In this document: positions 51,503 through 60,047 of the stretch, piece after piece
Layout: every line of letters starts with the position of its first letter
Numbering within the stretch: the first letter of the stretch is position 1
From: Imperialibacter sp. EC-SDR9
GTDB lineage: Bacteria; Bacteroidota; Bacteroidia; Cytophagales; Cyclobacteriaceae
NCBI RefSeq assembly: GCF_902498805.1
Contig: NZ_LR701573.1
Span: 186,001 to 250,000, forward strand
Length of the DNA: 64,000 nucleotides
Reading direction: 5' to 3'
Position numbers and translations under genes: made by a program
Notes under the pieces: model-generated
What the model saw: only the letters and a program-made list of their open reading frames with translations
What the model was told of the DNA's origin: nothing
The model's database searches: none

Positions 51503-53702
51503 GCGGGTCTCTTTTACGGTGTTCTTTTTTTCTTTTTTCTTTCTTCAAGAACTGAGATGCCAGCCTTTTTTGTCACAAATCGATAGTCTCAATAAAATAT
51601 TGAAAAATGATTTGGACGATACTTTGCGAGCGAGGGTATACAATTCTATTTCGGCCTACAGGCACCTGAGCAATTTCGAAATGGCAATGAGCTATGCGGA
51701 GCAAGCCCTACAGCTGAGCCTCAAATTGGCTTATGAAAAGGGGGAAGCAAAAGCCTATCAGAACAAGGCGATTGCCTACTGGGCCCATGGCAGATATGAT
51801 AGTGCGCTTTTTTACCATGCCAAAGCCATGAACCTCTTCGAAGCAAATAACATGGAAGCTGAGTATGGGGAGGCGTACAATAAAATTGGACTGGTTTACT
51901 ACTATATAGCAGATTACACCAGGGCAATCGAATTCCTGAATAAATCAGAGCAGGCGTTTCGAAAGGCAAAGGACACGATTAATCTGTCACGTATTTTGAA
52001 CAACATGGGTCTGATTTTCGATTCAAGGGGAGATTACCTGCAATCGGAGAAGTATTTTGTTGAGGCAATGAAGCTGGATCTTAGTTTTCGCAATATTTAT
52101 GAGCAATCGAACAAGCGGTATGACCAGGAACCTGGAGGCGAAGCAGGCTTTGTGAAACGAAGGCTTTTGCAGAAGAGGCTTCATGAGCTAAAAACGGTTG
52201 ATCAGAGTCAACCTTCGCTGACACTTGTGTCGAAGATTTTTGAAATCGCCAATCTGTACCATCTTTTGAAAGAAAATGAGAAAGCCAGGGAGTATTTTCT
52301 CAGGTCGGAAATCATCTACAAAGAATTGGGAGAGTCTCTGCTCCTGGCCGACTGCTACAGAAAGCTGGCAAAGGTGGCTGCCGACTTTGGTAATAAGGAT
52401 GAAGCAAGAGACTATTTTTTGAAGTCGCATGAAATCTACCTCGAAAATGGATACTTTATTCAACTGGACTATACTTTCTCTGAGCTTGCCAAAATCGCTA
52501 AGAGTAGTGGAGACTTCGGCAAAGCCATAGAGTATTTAGAAGCTTCAGTTAGCCTCAACGACAGCCTGGGGCATCGTCTGTCACTGATAAGGTTGAATAT
52601 CGAGTTGGGACGAATTTATTTAGATGCTAATAACCAGCTGATGGCAATCGAAAAGGCGGACGACGCCTATGAGCTGGCATCACAGTTGGAGATAAAAAAG
52701 CTCAAGCGTGATGCCGCCCAGCTTTTGTTTCAAGCGCATTCTAGGACTGGCCAATTTGAAATGGCACTTTTTTTTATGGAGGAATCGACCAGACTCAACC
52801 AGATAATCAACGATGCCCTTGCTCACCGAGAAATTGCCAAGCTTCAAATAGAGTATGAGACGGAGGAAAAACAAAAGGAGATTGATCAACTGAATAGAAT
52901 ATCCTCCCTTGATGCAAGCGTGCTTGGCCTTCAGAGGCAAGTGATTACCCTGCTAAGTGGGGGCTTATTGACGATTTTGATTCTTCTTGTTTTTGTTAGT
53001 AACCGCCTGGGCAGGATAAGGTCTCTGAAGTCAAGTGTTGAGGAACAAAAAAACCAGATTGGGGAGCAAAACAAAAGACTGGAGAAGAGGGCCAGAGAAA
53101 GGGAAATTCTTATCGGAGAAATTCACCATCGGGTAAAGAATAACCTCCAAATAATTTCGAGTCTTCTCAGACTTCAGCAAAGAGGCATTGAGGATGTAAA
53201 TGCCAGAAAGGCAATTTTTGAGGGGCAGAACAGAGTGCAATCAATGTCGTTGCTGCATCAGCGACTTTACCAGCAGGGCAACCACGAATCGGTTGAGATG
53301 AAGCAATATGCTGAGGATATTTTTGACCATCTGTTAAGGGTTCATCATTTGGATGAATCTCAGGTGACTCGGGTGAACTCTTGTGACGAGATAGATTTAG
53401 ATGTGGACACGGCAGTTACGTTTGGGTTGATTGTCAATGAAATTTTCTCAAATATCTTTAAGCACGCTTATCAGTCTGGAAAAAAGCTTGTAGTAAAATG
53501 TGAAGGTGCCAGGGTGAGTAATGAGGTGCTGATAAAAATATCAGACAATGGACCTGGTTTTGATCTGGGGTTCGTGAGGAGTCGGGCTCACTTTGGGCTT
53601 AACCTCATGAAAATGCTGGTTGCTGAGCTGGGTGGTACGGTGCAATTTTCCAATGGAGCAGGAGGGGGTGCCGAAGTCGAAATTAAGTTCAGAATGGCCT
53701 AG
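51492..53702 (+). CDS. TPR-repeat sensor histidine kinase (HisKA_2), copy 2
   Basis: 736 residues. Signal peptide about 1-23 (hydrophobic FFFSFFF then CQ). TPR-like helices at about 60-440, a membrane helix at about 480-503, a coiled-coil linker, and HisKA_2 with His545 in EIHHRVKNNLQIISSLLRLQQR. HATPase boxes NEIFSNIFKHAY, SDNGPGFD and HFGLNLMKML are present. Near-identical domain order and several identical blocks with copy 1 (LLHQRLYQ, GQNRVQ). Start at 51492 is displaced relative to copy 1. The stop overlaps the stop of the convergent LytTR gene in CTAG. Probably active; the partner regulator is likely the LytTR protein. Confidence 0.9.
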   Translation: MTCRRVSFTVFFFSFFFLQELRCQPFLSQIDSLNKILKNDLDDTLRARVYNSISAYRHLSNFEMAMSYAEQALQLSLKLAYEKGEAKAYQNKAIAYWAHGRYDSALFYHAKAMNLFEANNMEAEYGEAYNKIGLVYYYIADYTRAIEFLNKSEQAFRKAKDTINLSRILNNMGLIFDSRGDYLQSEKYFVEAMKLDLSFRNIYEQSNKRYDQEPGGEAGFVKRRLLQKRLHELKTVDQSQPSLTLVSKIFEIANLYHLLKENEKAREYFLRSEIIYKELGESLLLADCYRKLAKVAADFGNKDEARDYFLKSHEIYLENGYFIQLDYTFSELAKIAKSSGDFGKAIEYLEASVSLNDSLGHRLSLIRLNIELGRIYLDANNQLMAIEKADDAYELASQLEIKKLKRDAAQLLFQAHSRTGQFEMALFFMEESTRLNQIINDALAHREIAKLQIEYETEEKQKEIDQLNRISSLDASVLGLQRQVITLLSGGLLTILILLVFVSNRLGRIRSLKSSVEEQKNQIGEQNKRLEKRAREREILIGEIHHRVKNNLQIISSLLRLQQRGIEDVNARKAIFEGQNRVQSMSLLHQRLYQQGNHESVEMKQYAEDIFDHLLRVHHLDESQVTRVNSCDEIDLDVDTAVTFGLIVNEIFSNIFKHAYQSGKKLVVKCEGARVSNEVLIKISDNGPGFDLGFVRSRAHFGLNLMKMLVAELGGTVQFSNGAGGGAEVEIKFRMA

Positions 53703-54436
53703 GAGATTTTCAAAAACTTTTCAGTCAAAATATCTTTATTAGAATTGCTCACAGGTATTGCGACTTCTTTCACATACAAATTATTCCGGTCAAACTTGTC
53801 CACCATGTGAAGGTTGACGATGAATGACCTATGCACCTTCAAGAAAATAGGCGGAAGGTTCGACAAAACACCTTTCATATTCATCGACAAAGTCATAGTG
53901 CCCTGCGTGGTGTGGATTTTGGTATAGCTTCCATCAGCTTCAACATATAATATGTTGCTAAATGGTACTTTGTGATAAGACTCCCCTTGCTTAATAAAAA
54001 AAGAGTCATTTATGATGGGTATAGAGTGGGGCACGCCTGACACTTCTTCGCCGTTTCGGTATTCCTGGAAGTTCTCTATGGCGATGTCAATGGCTATCTT
54101 CAGGTCGATGGGATCGAAAGGTTTAACCAGGTAGGCCGCTGGGTGAGTGGCTTTGGCCCGATCCACAGTAACTGAATCACTATAGGCTGTTAGATAAATA
54201 ACCGGCATTGTATTTTTGGAAGTAATCTGCCGCACTGTTTCCACTCCATCGATTGGCCCATTGATGTTGATGTCCATCAATAAAATATCCGGCGACAGCT
54301 CGTCGGCCATCAATATGGCATCGTGGCCGTTGCTGCAAATGCCGAGTGTTACATATCCATAGTCCTGAAGGCACAATTTCAGATCCTCTGCCACCACAGA
54401 CTTGTCCTCAACAATGAGAACTTTCACCGTTTCCAT
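53699..54436 (-). CDS. LytTR-type response regulator
   Basis: 245 residues from the ATG at 54436; the frame opens at a TTG at 54454. The receiver (about 4-125) has the acidic pocket around ED10-11 (LIVEDKSVVAEDLK), Asp55 (ILLMDINING), Thr in YLTAYSDS and Lys in YLVKPFDP. A LytTR DNA-binding domain follows (about 150-245): YHKVPFSNILYVEADGSYTKIHTTQGT, MKGVLSNLPPIFLKVHRSFIVNL. LytTR regulators are the usual partners of TPR-HisKA_2 kinases in Bacteroidota. Convergent with kinase copy 2, sharing CTAG at the stops. Confidence 0.92.
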   Translation of the reverse strand: METVKVLIVEDKSVVAEDLKLCLQDYGYVTLGICSNGHDAILMADELSPDILLMDININGPIDGVETVRQITSKNTMPVIYLTAYSDSVTVDRAKATHPAAYLVKPFDPIDLKIAIDIAIENFQEYRNGEEVSGVPHSIPIINDSFFIKQGESYHKVPFSNILYVEADGSYTKIHTTQGTMTLSMNMKGVLSNLPPIFLKVHRSFIVNLHMVDKFDRNNLYVKEVAIPVSNSNKDILTEKFLKIS

Positions 54437-54722
54437 AGGTAGTTTGGCTAACAATTAAATTCAAAAAACCGCATTAGCACTTGCGCTTTCGCTGCAAATG
54501 TAAATGTTAGGTTAAGTTAACCAAGATTTTCTTATTGCATAAAGTTCTCGGCGGAATTTCAGCACAAACTGGTTTAAAAACAGGTACTTATATGCTGTTT
54601 CCGGGGAGCCCCGACGTTAAGTGCTTTGACGCTGAAGGTGTTTTGGCCCTTCGTCAACTTAAAGGCATTCGGGCATATTTCGTTTATGAATTAGTATACT
54701 TGTAACACAAAAGAAGGTGTTT

Positions 54723-55421
54723 ATGATAAAAAGTATTTTGGGAGCGCTGCTGCTTGTTGGGGTATTTGCCTGTGACAGCATCGATAGCAGTAAACAAACG
54801 ACTTCAAAAGAGAAGGTAAGCGAAGCGGATGTTGCCAGCGAACCTGCTGAAGACAAACGAAAAGTCATTCTTTTCTATGGCAACAGCATTACCGCAGGTT
54901 ACGGGCTTGACATATCCGAGGCTTTTCCGGCCATCATTCAGGAGCGGCTCGACTCGCTTGGCTACGATTATAATGTCATCAATGCAGGCCTGAGTGGCGA
55001 AACCAGTGCCGGTGGGCTTTCCAGGATTGATTGGGTGCTGAAAACTCCTGTCGATATTTTTGCATTGGAGCTGGGCGGCAACGACGGACTCAGAGGTATT
55101 AGCCTGGATGAAACCGAGAAGAATCTTTCAGAAATCATTGAAAAAGTAAAGCAATCGAACCCGCAGGTAAAAATTATCGTGGCTGGTATGCAGATTCCAC
55201 CTAATATGGGGCAGGAGTACACCGACAGATTCAGAGGCATTTTTCCTGCGCTCGCCGAAAAGCACAACACTGCACTTATTCCTTTCATTTTGGAGGGGGT
55301 GGGGGGAATTCCAGAGTTGAATCTTCCGGATGGTATCCATCCCACGCCGGAAGGACACAAGATGTTGGCGGACAATGTGTGGGCTGTACTCGAACCTATC
55401 ATTGACGAAGACAATATTTGA
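54723..55421 (+). CDS. SGNH/GDSL esterase lipoprotein (TesA/arylesterase-like)
   Basis: 232 residues from the ATG at 54723 (an in-frame GTG is 6 bases upstream). Lipoprotein signal with the acylated Cys at about 17 (VGVFACDS). SGNH blocks: FYGNSITAGYG with catalytic Ser55 (GNS instead of GDS), ELGGNDGLRG (block III) and DGIHPTPEGHKMLADNVW (block V, Asp and His). TesA is a thioesterase/lysophospholipase; the bacterial TesA gene is often divergent from ybbA-ybbP. Here ybbA-like is 9.9 kb away on the left. It precedes the symporter with a 3-bp gap. Confidence 0.9.
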   Translation: MIKSILGALLLVGVFACDSIDSSKQTTSKEKVSEADVASEPAEDKRKVILFYGNSITAGYGLDISEAFPAIIQERLDSLGYDYNVINAGLSGETSAGGLSRIDWVLKTPVDIFALELGGNDGLRGISLDETEKNLSEIIEKVKQSNPQVKIIVAGMQIPPNMGQEYTDRFRGIFPALAEKHNTALIPFILEGVGGIPELNLPDGIHPTPEGHKMLADNVWAVLEPIIDEDNI

Positions 55422-55424
55422 TCT

Positions 55425-56807
55425 GTGGACAAAATAGAAAGTTTCATTTCTGCTGCGGCCAATTTCGTGTGGGGAGTGCCTTTGCTGGTACTTGTCATGG
55501 GTGGCGGCATTTTCTTCATGTTCTATTCAGGCTTTGCGCCCTTCAGCTATTTTAAACATGCCCTCGATGTCTTGAGGGGCAAATACGACGACCCGGATGC
55601 TCCTGGTGATGTCAGCCATTTTCAGGCGCTTTCCGGTGCTTTGGCAGCTACAATTGGAATGGGTAATGTGAGTGGCGTAGCCATCGCCATTGTAATGGGT
55701 GGGCCGGGCGTTATCTTCTGGATGTGGGTGAGTGCGTTCTTTGGAATGGCCACCAAGTTTTTCACTTGCACATTGGCCGTGATGTACCGGGGCAAAGACT
55801 CCAACGGCGATGTGCAGGGCGGCCCGATGTATGTGATTACAGAAGGTCTTGGCAAGAAGTGGAAGCCGTTGGCCGTGTTCTTCAGCGTATTCTGTTTTTT
55901 TGGAGCCACACCTATTTTTCAAGCCAATCAGGTCATTCAAGTTACAAATGACGTACTTCTTATTCCGGCTGGATTTGATTGGGCAGGTTCTTTCACCTCC
56001 AATTTGGTAATGGGCTTGGTTATTACGCTGCTTACATGTCTGGTTATCTTTGGTGGCATCAAGAGAATTGGCCTGGTGGCAAGCCGCATGGTACCGTTCA
56101 TGGTGGTGCTGTACATGGCGTGTGTGCTATACATCTTGGGCATTCACTTCCTTGATATTCCACACATTTTCAGCATGATTCTGAGCGATGCATTTACCGC
56201 CAAAGCCGCCATGGGAGGAGCCATTGGGGCGCTGATCATAGAGGGAGCGAAGAGAGCTTCTTTCTCCAACGAGGCGGGTATTGGTACCGCTCCGTTGATG
56301 CACGGCGCCTCTAAAACCAAGGAGCCGGTGAGAGAAGGGTTGGTCGCCATGATGGGGCCGGCCATTGATACTTTGCTGGTTTGCACGCTGACGGGTTTTG
56401 CCATTCTCGCTACCAACGTGTGGCAAACGACAGATACCAATGGCATTACCCTGACAGGCAAGGCATTTGAGGCGGCCATGCCAACAGTAGGGCCATTCCT
56501 GTTATTCCTATGCGTGCTGATATTTGGGTTTACTACCCTGTTCTCTTACAGCTACTACGGCACCAAATGTGTCAGCTTTCTGGCGGGAGCAAAATACGCC
56601 CACTACTTTAACTATTGGTATGTGTCCATCATTATTGTGGGATCCATTACCACACTCACCATGGTGGTCGACTTTATCAATGTGATGTTTGGACTAATGG
56701 CCATTCCCACGATGGTCGGAGCCATATTGCTGGCGCCTAAGGTGAAGGCTGCTGCCAACGATTACTTTGGCAGGGTGAAAAGGGGGGAGTTGGATAGACA
56801 AAGCTGA
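55425..56807 (+). CDS. AGCS-family sodium:amino acid (alanine) symporter
   Basis: 460 residues starting at GTG; the next Met is too far in. About 11 hydrophobic segments. The AGCS signature GALAATIGMGNVSGVAIAI, PGVIFWMWVSAFFGMATKF and GAKRASFSNEAGIGTAPLMHG are clear. The last carries the sodium/substrate-binding region. It imports alanine or glycine with Na+. It starts 3 bases after the esterase, so it is co-transcribed. Ends 7 bases from the convergent murF stop. Confidence 0.93.
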   Translation: MDKIESFISAAANFVWGVPLLVLVMGGGIFFMFYSGFAPFSYFKHALDVLRGKYDDPDAPGDVSHFQALSGALAATIGMGNVSGVAIAIVMGGPGVIFWMWVSAFFGMATKFFTCTLAVMYRGKDSNGDVQGGPMYVITEGLGKKWKPLAVFFSVFCFFGATPIFQANQVIQVTNDVLLIPAGFDWAGSFTSNLVMGLVITLLTCLVIFGGIKRIGLVASRMVPFMVVLYMACVLYILGIHFLDIPHIFSMILSDAFTAKAAMGGAIGALIIEGAKRASFSNEAGIGTAPLMHGASKTKEPVREGLVAMMGPAIDTLLVCTLTGFAILATNVWQTTDTNGITLTGKAFEAAMPTVGPFLLFLCVLIFGFTTLFSYSYYGTKCVSFLAGAKYAHYFNYWYVSIIIVGSITTLTMVVDFINVMFGLMAIPTMVGAILLAPKVKAAANDYFGRVKRGELDRQS

Positions 56808-56814
56808 ATATTTC

Positions 56815-58110
56815 TTATTCCAAAGCATTCACCACTTTCTCCAACCCTATTCCTCTGCTGGCTTTGATCAAAATTGTGCAGCTAGAGAAGCCCGATGTCT
56901 TCACATGATCCAGTAGTGCGTCTCTCGTTTCGAAATACAAAGCTGAAGGACATGCCTCTTTGGCCTGTTTCATCTTAGGCCCGCAGAAAACCACCTGACT
57001 GAACCCCGCTTCGCAAGCTGCTTTACCGATAGCGGCATGCTCCTTATCGGAATCAGCGCCTAGCTCCAGCATGTCGCCGAGGATGGCTACTTTGTTGTCG
57101 GCCTTCATCGTCTTCAGGTTCTCGATGGCCACCTTCATGGAGTCGGGATTGGCGTTGTAGGCATCGAGGATGATATTGTTGCTGCCAGCTTTGAGTAGCT
57201 GAGAACGGTTGTTTTTTGGCTGGTAGCCTGCAATGGCTGCCTCGGCCTTGTCCAGTGGCACCTCAAAGTACTGCCCCACGGCCATGGCGGCAGCGATATT
57301 GTCGAAGTTGTAGCTGCCAATCAGCTGGCTTGTAACAGGCGCCCGATTGCCGACCTGAAACACCACAAACGGGTTAGCTTCAATGAACTTCACTTCATAA
57401 GTGTCGCCTGGTTGAGGGAAGGTAATGGCTGACTCAAACCGTTTGGCCATGTTTTGCAGCATGGGCTGCCGACTGTTGATAAAGACCGTTCCTTCGTTTT
57501 TGCGGATATGGTCAAACAACTCACTTTTACCCCTGAGCACCCCTTCGATACTGCCGAAGCCCTCCAGATGTGCTTTGCCAATGTTGGTGATTAGTGCATG
57601 GTTGGGGTCGGCGATGTCGCAAAGCTCTTTGATATCGCCAACCTTGTTGGCTCCCATTTCAATAATGGCTACTTCCACCTGCGGATGGATACCCAATACC
57701 GTCAACGGCACGCCGATATGGTTGTTGAGGTTGCCGGTGGTGGCATGGGTGATGTATTTCTTGCTGAGCACGGCATTGATCAGCTCTTTGGTGGTGGTTT
57801 TGCCATTGGAGCCGGTAAGACCCAGTACCTTTCTGTGAAACCTGCTGCGGTGGAAAGTGGCGAGGTCTTGCAAAGCCTTTAAGCCATCCTTTGCCAGGAT
57901 ATATTGGTCTCCTTTTTTGTATGCCACATCGTCGATTACGGCATAACTCGCTCCCTTGGCCAGGGCTTCTTCGGCATAGGCGTTGGCATTGAAGTTGGGG
58001 CCTTTCAGTGCAAAGAATAGATTACCTTCTGCCACGGTGCGGGTGTCGGTGCTTACACCGCTCGATAGAAGAAAACGGCTATAAAGAAATTCGATGAAGT
58101 TGTTGTCCAT
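56815..58110 (-). CDS. murF: UDP-N-acetylmuramoyl-tripeptide--D-alanyl-D-alanine ligase
   Basis: 431 residues, somewhat short but with all three Mur domains: N-terminal substrate domain with DTRTVAEGNLFFALKG, P-loop GSNGKTTT at 100-107, the central domain (EMGANKVGDI, ITNIGKAHLEGFGS), and a C-terminal domain (DAYNANPDSMK, ILGDMLELG, RASRGIGLEKV). It adds D-Ala-D-Ala to UDP-MurNAc-tripeptide in peptidoglycan synthesis. Alone, not in a mur cluster, as is common in Bacteroidota. Confidence 0.95.
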   Translation of the reverse strand: MDNNFIEFLYSRFLLSSGVSTDTRTVAEGNLFFALKGPNFNANAYAEEALAKGASYAVIDDVAYKKGDQYILAKDGLKALQDLATFHRSRFHRKVLGLTGSNGKTTTKELINAVLSKKYITHATTGNLNNHIGVPLTVLGIHPQVEVAIIEMGANKVGDIKELCDIADPNHALITNIGKAHLEGFGSIEGVLRGKSELFDHIRKNEGTVFINSRQPMLQNMAKRFESAITFPQPGDTYEVKFIEANPFVVFQVGNRAPVTSQLIGSYNFDNIAAAMAVGQYFEVPLDKAEAAIAGYQPKNNRSQLLKAGSNNIILDAYNANPDSMKVAIENLKTMKADNKVAILGDMLELGADSDKEHAAIGKAACEAGFSQVVFCGPKMKQAKEACPSALYFETRDALLDHVKTSGFSSCTILIKASRGIGLEKVVNALE

Positions 58111-58246
58111 TCACAATTTGTTTGAGGTCAAAGGTAATGAGGAGTGGGTGAGTACGAAAGTGCCTGGCGAGAAAGTCGGCAGGGGGAGTGCTTCTGGCTG
58201 CTGCATTTTCGCAATGCTGTTAACCTGAGACTTCAATAGGGGACCG

Positions 58247-58362
58247 GCGGCTGACGGCCCCAACGCTGCTGGCCTGCTTGCCGTACCGACGCCTCACGTC
58301 TCCCGTCTTTTTCGGGCGGCCGACGGCACCCACGCAAACGCCATCCCCGCCGTACCGACGCC
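58247..58362. repeat. Imperfect direct repeat, period 69, GC-rich
   Basis: A 47-base unit at 58247-58293 recurs at 58316-58362 with no indel. The last 14 bases (GCCGTACCGACGCC) are identical and the first part is about two-thirds identical. The region is much more GC-rich than its flanks. Lies between divergent-pointing murF and the HGD gene, beyond both coding regions. Confidence 0.6.
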
Positions 58363-58385
58363 CCTGCTTCGGTCTTCCAGTTTCC

Positions 58386-59546
58386 TTACTCCGTCCAGCT
58401 CATGGGGTAGTTAGGGTCCACAAATTCAAGCGCCTCCTCAGTCAGGTAAAGCGGCCCAAAGGTGTCGAGCATAACTGCCAACTCTTCTGTTTCTTTGGCG
58501 CCAATGCTCTTTTCTACAGTGCCCGGGTGAGGGCCATGTGGTAAGCCGCCGGGGTGAAGTGTAAACGAACCTCTTTCAATCCCTTTTCGGCTCATGAAAT
58601 TACCTTCCACATAGTAGAGCACTTCGTCAGAGTCGATATTGCTGTGGTTATAGGGAGCGGGAATCGACAGCGGGTGATAGTCGAACAGGCGGGGCACGAA
58701 GCTGCAGATGACAAAGCCATGGGCCTGGAAGGTTTGATGCACCGGTGGTGGCTGGTGGATGCGCCCGGTAATCGGCTCAAAATCATGAATGCTCAGGGCA
58801 TAGGGGTACAGAAAGCCATCCCAGCCCACTACATCAAACGGACTGTAGTCGTACACATACTGGTGCAGGTACCCGCCCTTTTTGATCTTCATCAGAAACT
58901 CCCCTTTCGCTGAATCGGTGACCGGTTCCGATGGTGGCCTGATGTCCCTTTCGCAGTAGGGCGAATGTTCCAAAAGCTGCCCCAGCTCATTGCGGTAACG
59001 CTTCACGGTTTCGACTGGCCCCGCCGACTCGATCACGAGCGTTCTCAAAGGGCCTTCGTCCCATTGCAGCTTATAAATGGTGGTGCGGGGAATGACCACA
59101 TAGTCGCCTGACGTGATCCTCAGCTTGCCAAATTGAGAAAGCAGCCAGCCGCTGCCGTCATGAATGAAAATAACCTCGTCTGCTTCGGCATTTTTGTAGA
59201 AATAGTCCATGCTTCGGCTGCTGGGGTTGCAAAGGGCCATCGACACGTCTTTGTTCTTGAGCAACACCTTGCGGGCCTCCAGCCAGTCGCCGCCAGTAGT
59301 GCCAACGCCGGTTGTTTTCAAATGGGTTTGCAGCAGTGGATTGTCCTCCGCAATTTTTGACCCGTACCGAACCGGCTTGCCAACGGACTTCACCCTGGTG
59401 GGGGCGTTGATATGGTAAAGGTTAGAGTAAATGCCCGAGAAGCCTTTGGAACTTACCAGCTCTTCTTTGTAGAGGCTGCCATCGGGTTGGCGGAATTGGG
59501 TGTGTCGTTTGGGGGGTATTTCGCCCAGTTTATAATAGTAAGCCAT
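58386..59546 (-). CDS. hmgA: Homogentisate 1,2-dioxygenase
   Basis: 386 residues, a shorter form found in Bacteroidota. The cupin-like core has the metal ligands: PAPYNHSNIDSDEVLYYVEGNF (His and Glu) and GGLPHGPHPG (His), plus GITGRIHQPPPVHQTFQA-type segments (ITGRIHQPPPVHQTF here). The start MAYYYKLGEIPPKRHTQFR is typical. It opens the homogentisate ring in tyrosine/phenylalanine breakdown to maleylacetoacetate. A -7 element TAAATTTG lies about 30 bases upstream. No hpd or fah gene is near. Confidence 0.93.
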   Translation of the reverse strand: MAYYYKLGEIPPKRHTQFRQPDGSLYKEELVSSKGFSGIYSNLYHINAPTRVKSVGKPVRYGSKIAEDNPLLQTHLKTTGVGTTGGDWLEARKVLLKNKDVSMALCNPSSRSMDYFYKNAEADEVIFIHDGSGWLLSQFGKLRITSGDYVVIPRTTIYKLQWDEGPLRTLVIESAGPVETVKRYRNELGQLLEHSPYCERDIRPPSEPVTDSAKGEFLMKIKKGGYLHQYVYDYSPFDVVGWDGFLYPYALSIHDFEPITGRIHQPPPVHQTFQAHGFVICSFVPRLFDYHPLSIPAPYNHSNIDSDEVLYYVEGNFMSRKGIERGSFTLHPGGLPHGPHPGTVEKSIGAKETEELAVMLDTFGPLYLTEEALEFVDPNYPMSWTE

Positions 59547-59575
59547 CTCATTTAGGGTTAATAGTCAAATTTACA

Positions 59576-59583
59576 TAACAATG
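59576..59583 (-). promoter_or_regulatory. -7 element of hmgA
   Basis: Minus strand TAAATTTG matches TAnnTTTG, 30 bases before the ATG at 59546. No -33 TTG at the expected spacing. Confidence 0.4.
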
Positions 59584-59691
59584 CAGGCTTTATAGAGCAA
59601 AGGGGTCTTAAGATTTGGGCGTGCTAAGCTGCGCCAAAAAATCATTTCGGAATCCGGAACAGATGAATATGTCCTCAAAGCCGGACAGGCT

Positions 59692-59717
59692 GTTACTTTT
59701 CCTTGATGAAAAGTAAC
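59692..59717. repeat. Perfect 10-bp inverted repeat
   Basis: GTTACTTTTC (59692-59701), CTTGAT, GAAAAGTAAC (59708-59717), in one frame reading LFLDEKVT-like, a string often seen in spacers of Bacteroidota genomes. Likely a dispersed short repeat; copy number is not checked. Confidence 0.4.
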
Positions 59718-59964
59718 CAAAAATCATCGAAAAATTAACGCACATGCCAAAAGCCCTCATCCGCCGCCATTTTTCGCCCCCCCTCCCAAAAAGGCGCCTC
59801 TCAATTTCAACAATGTCTTTTAACCGAAAACATCCGGTAGATTATTTCCAGAGCATAATCAAGACTGCAAAAGTTTGGCAGCACCATCCCAAGCTATTTA
59901 ACCTATGGCAACGGATACGGCAGCTACTTTGCCGGTAACCAGCAAAACTTTTGTAGTCTACTTA

Positions 59965-60008
59965 AAAAAAAAGCTGAACCCGACGCTAGTCAGATTCAGC
60001 CTTTTGAA
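59965..60008. terminator. Terminator after the CTP protease gene
   Basis: GCTGAA (59973-59978) pairs with TTCAGC (59995-60000) with an A-run before and CTTTTG after; the minus strand gives a T-run for the gene ending at 60048. Confidence 0.65.
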
Positions 60009-60047
60009 TTCGGATTCACCCACCCGAAAATTTAATTCTCCAATGCT

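Larger units (their letters stand above)
51068..53702. repeat. Second copy of duplicated GLUG-start/TPR-kinase unit
   Basis: Same layout as 48361-50941: GLUG gene start on the minus strand (here only a stub), spacer, TPR kinase on the plus strand. The two units are in direct orientation, separated by about 125 bases. Confidence 0.65.
59547..60047. other. Intergenic region with inverted repeat and terminator, no clear gene
   Basis: 501 bases. A perfect 10-bp inverted repeat at 59692-59717 (GTTACTTTTC, loop, GAAAAGTAAC) is followed by AT-rich sequence. A 64-codon ORF at 59744-59938 has no support. A bidirectional terminator is at 59965-60008. Confidence 0.55.

Noticed and set aside
58278-58544. 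88-codon plus-strand ORF in GC-rich spacer
   Set aside because: Overlaps the hmgA coding region on the other strand, has Pro/Arg-rich composition without motifs, and is explained by the direct repeat.
59744-59938. 64-codon plus-strand ORF
   Set aside because: Composition and codon use are poor, no promoter, no motif; lies in a probable dispersed spacer element.
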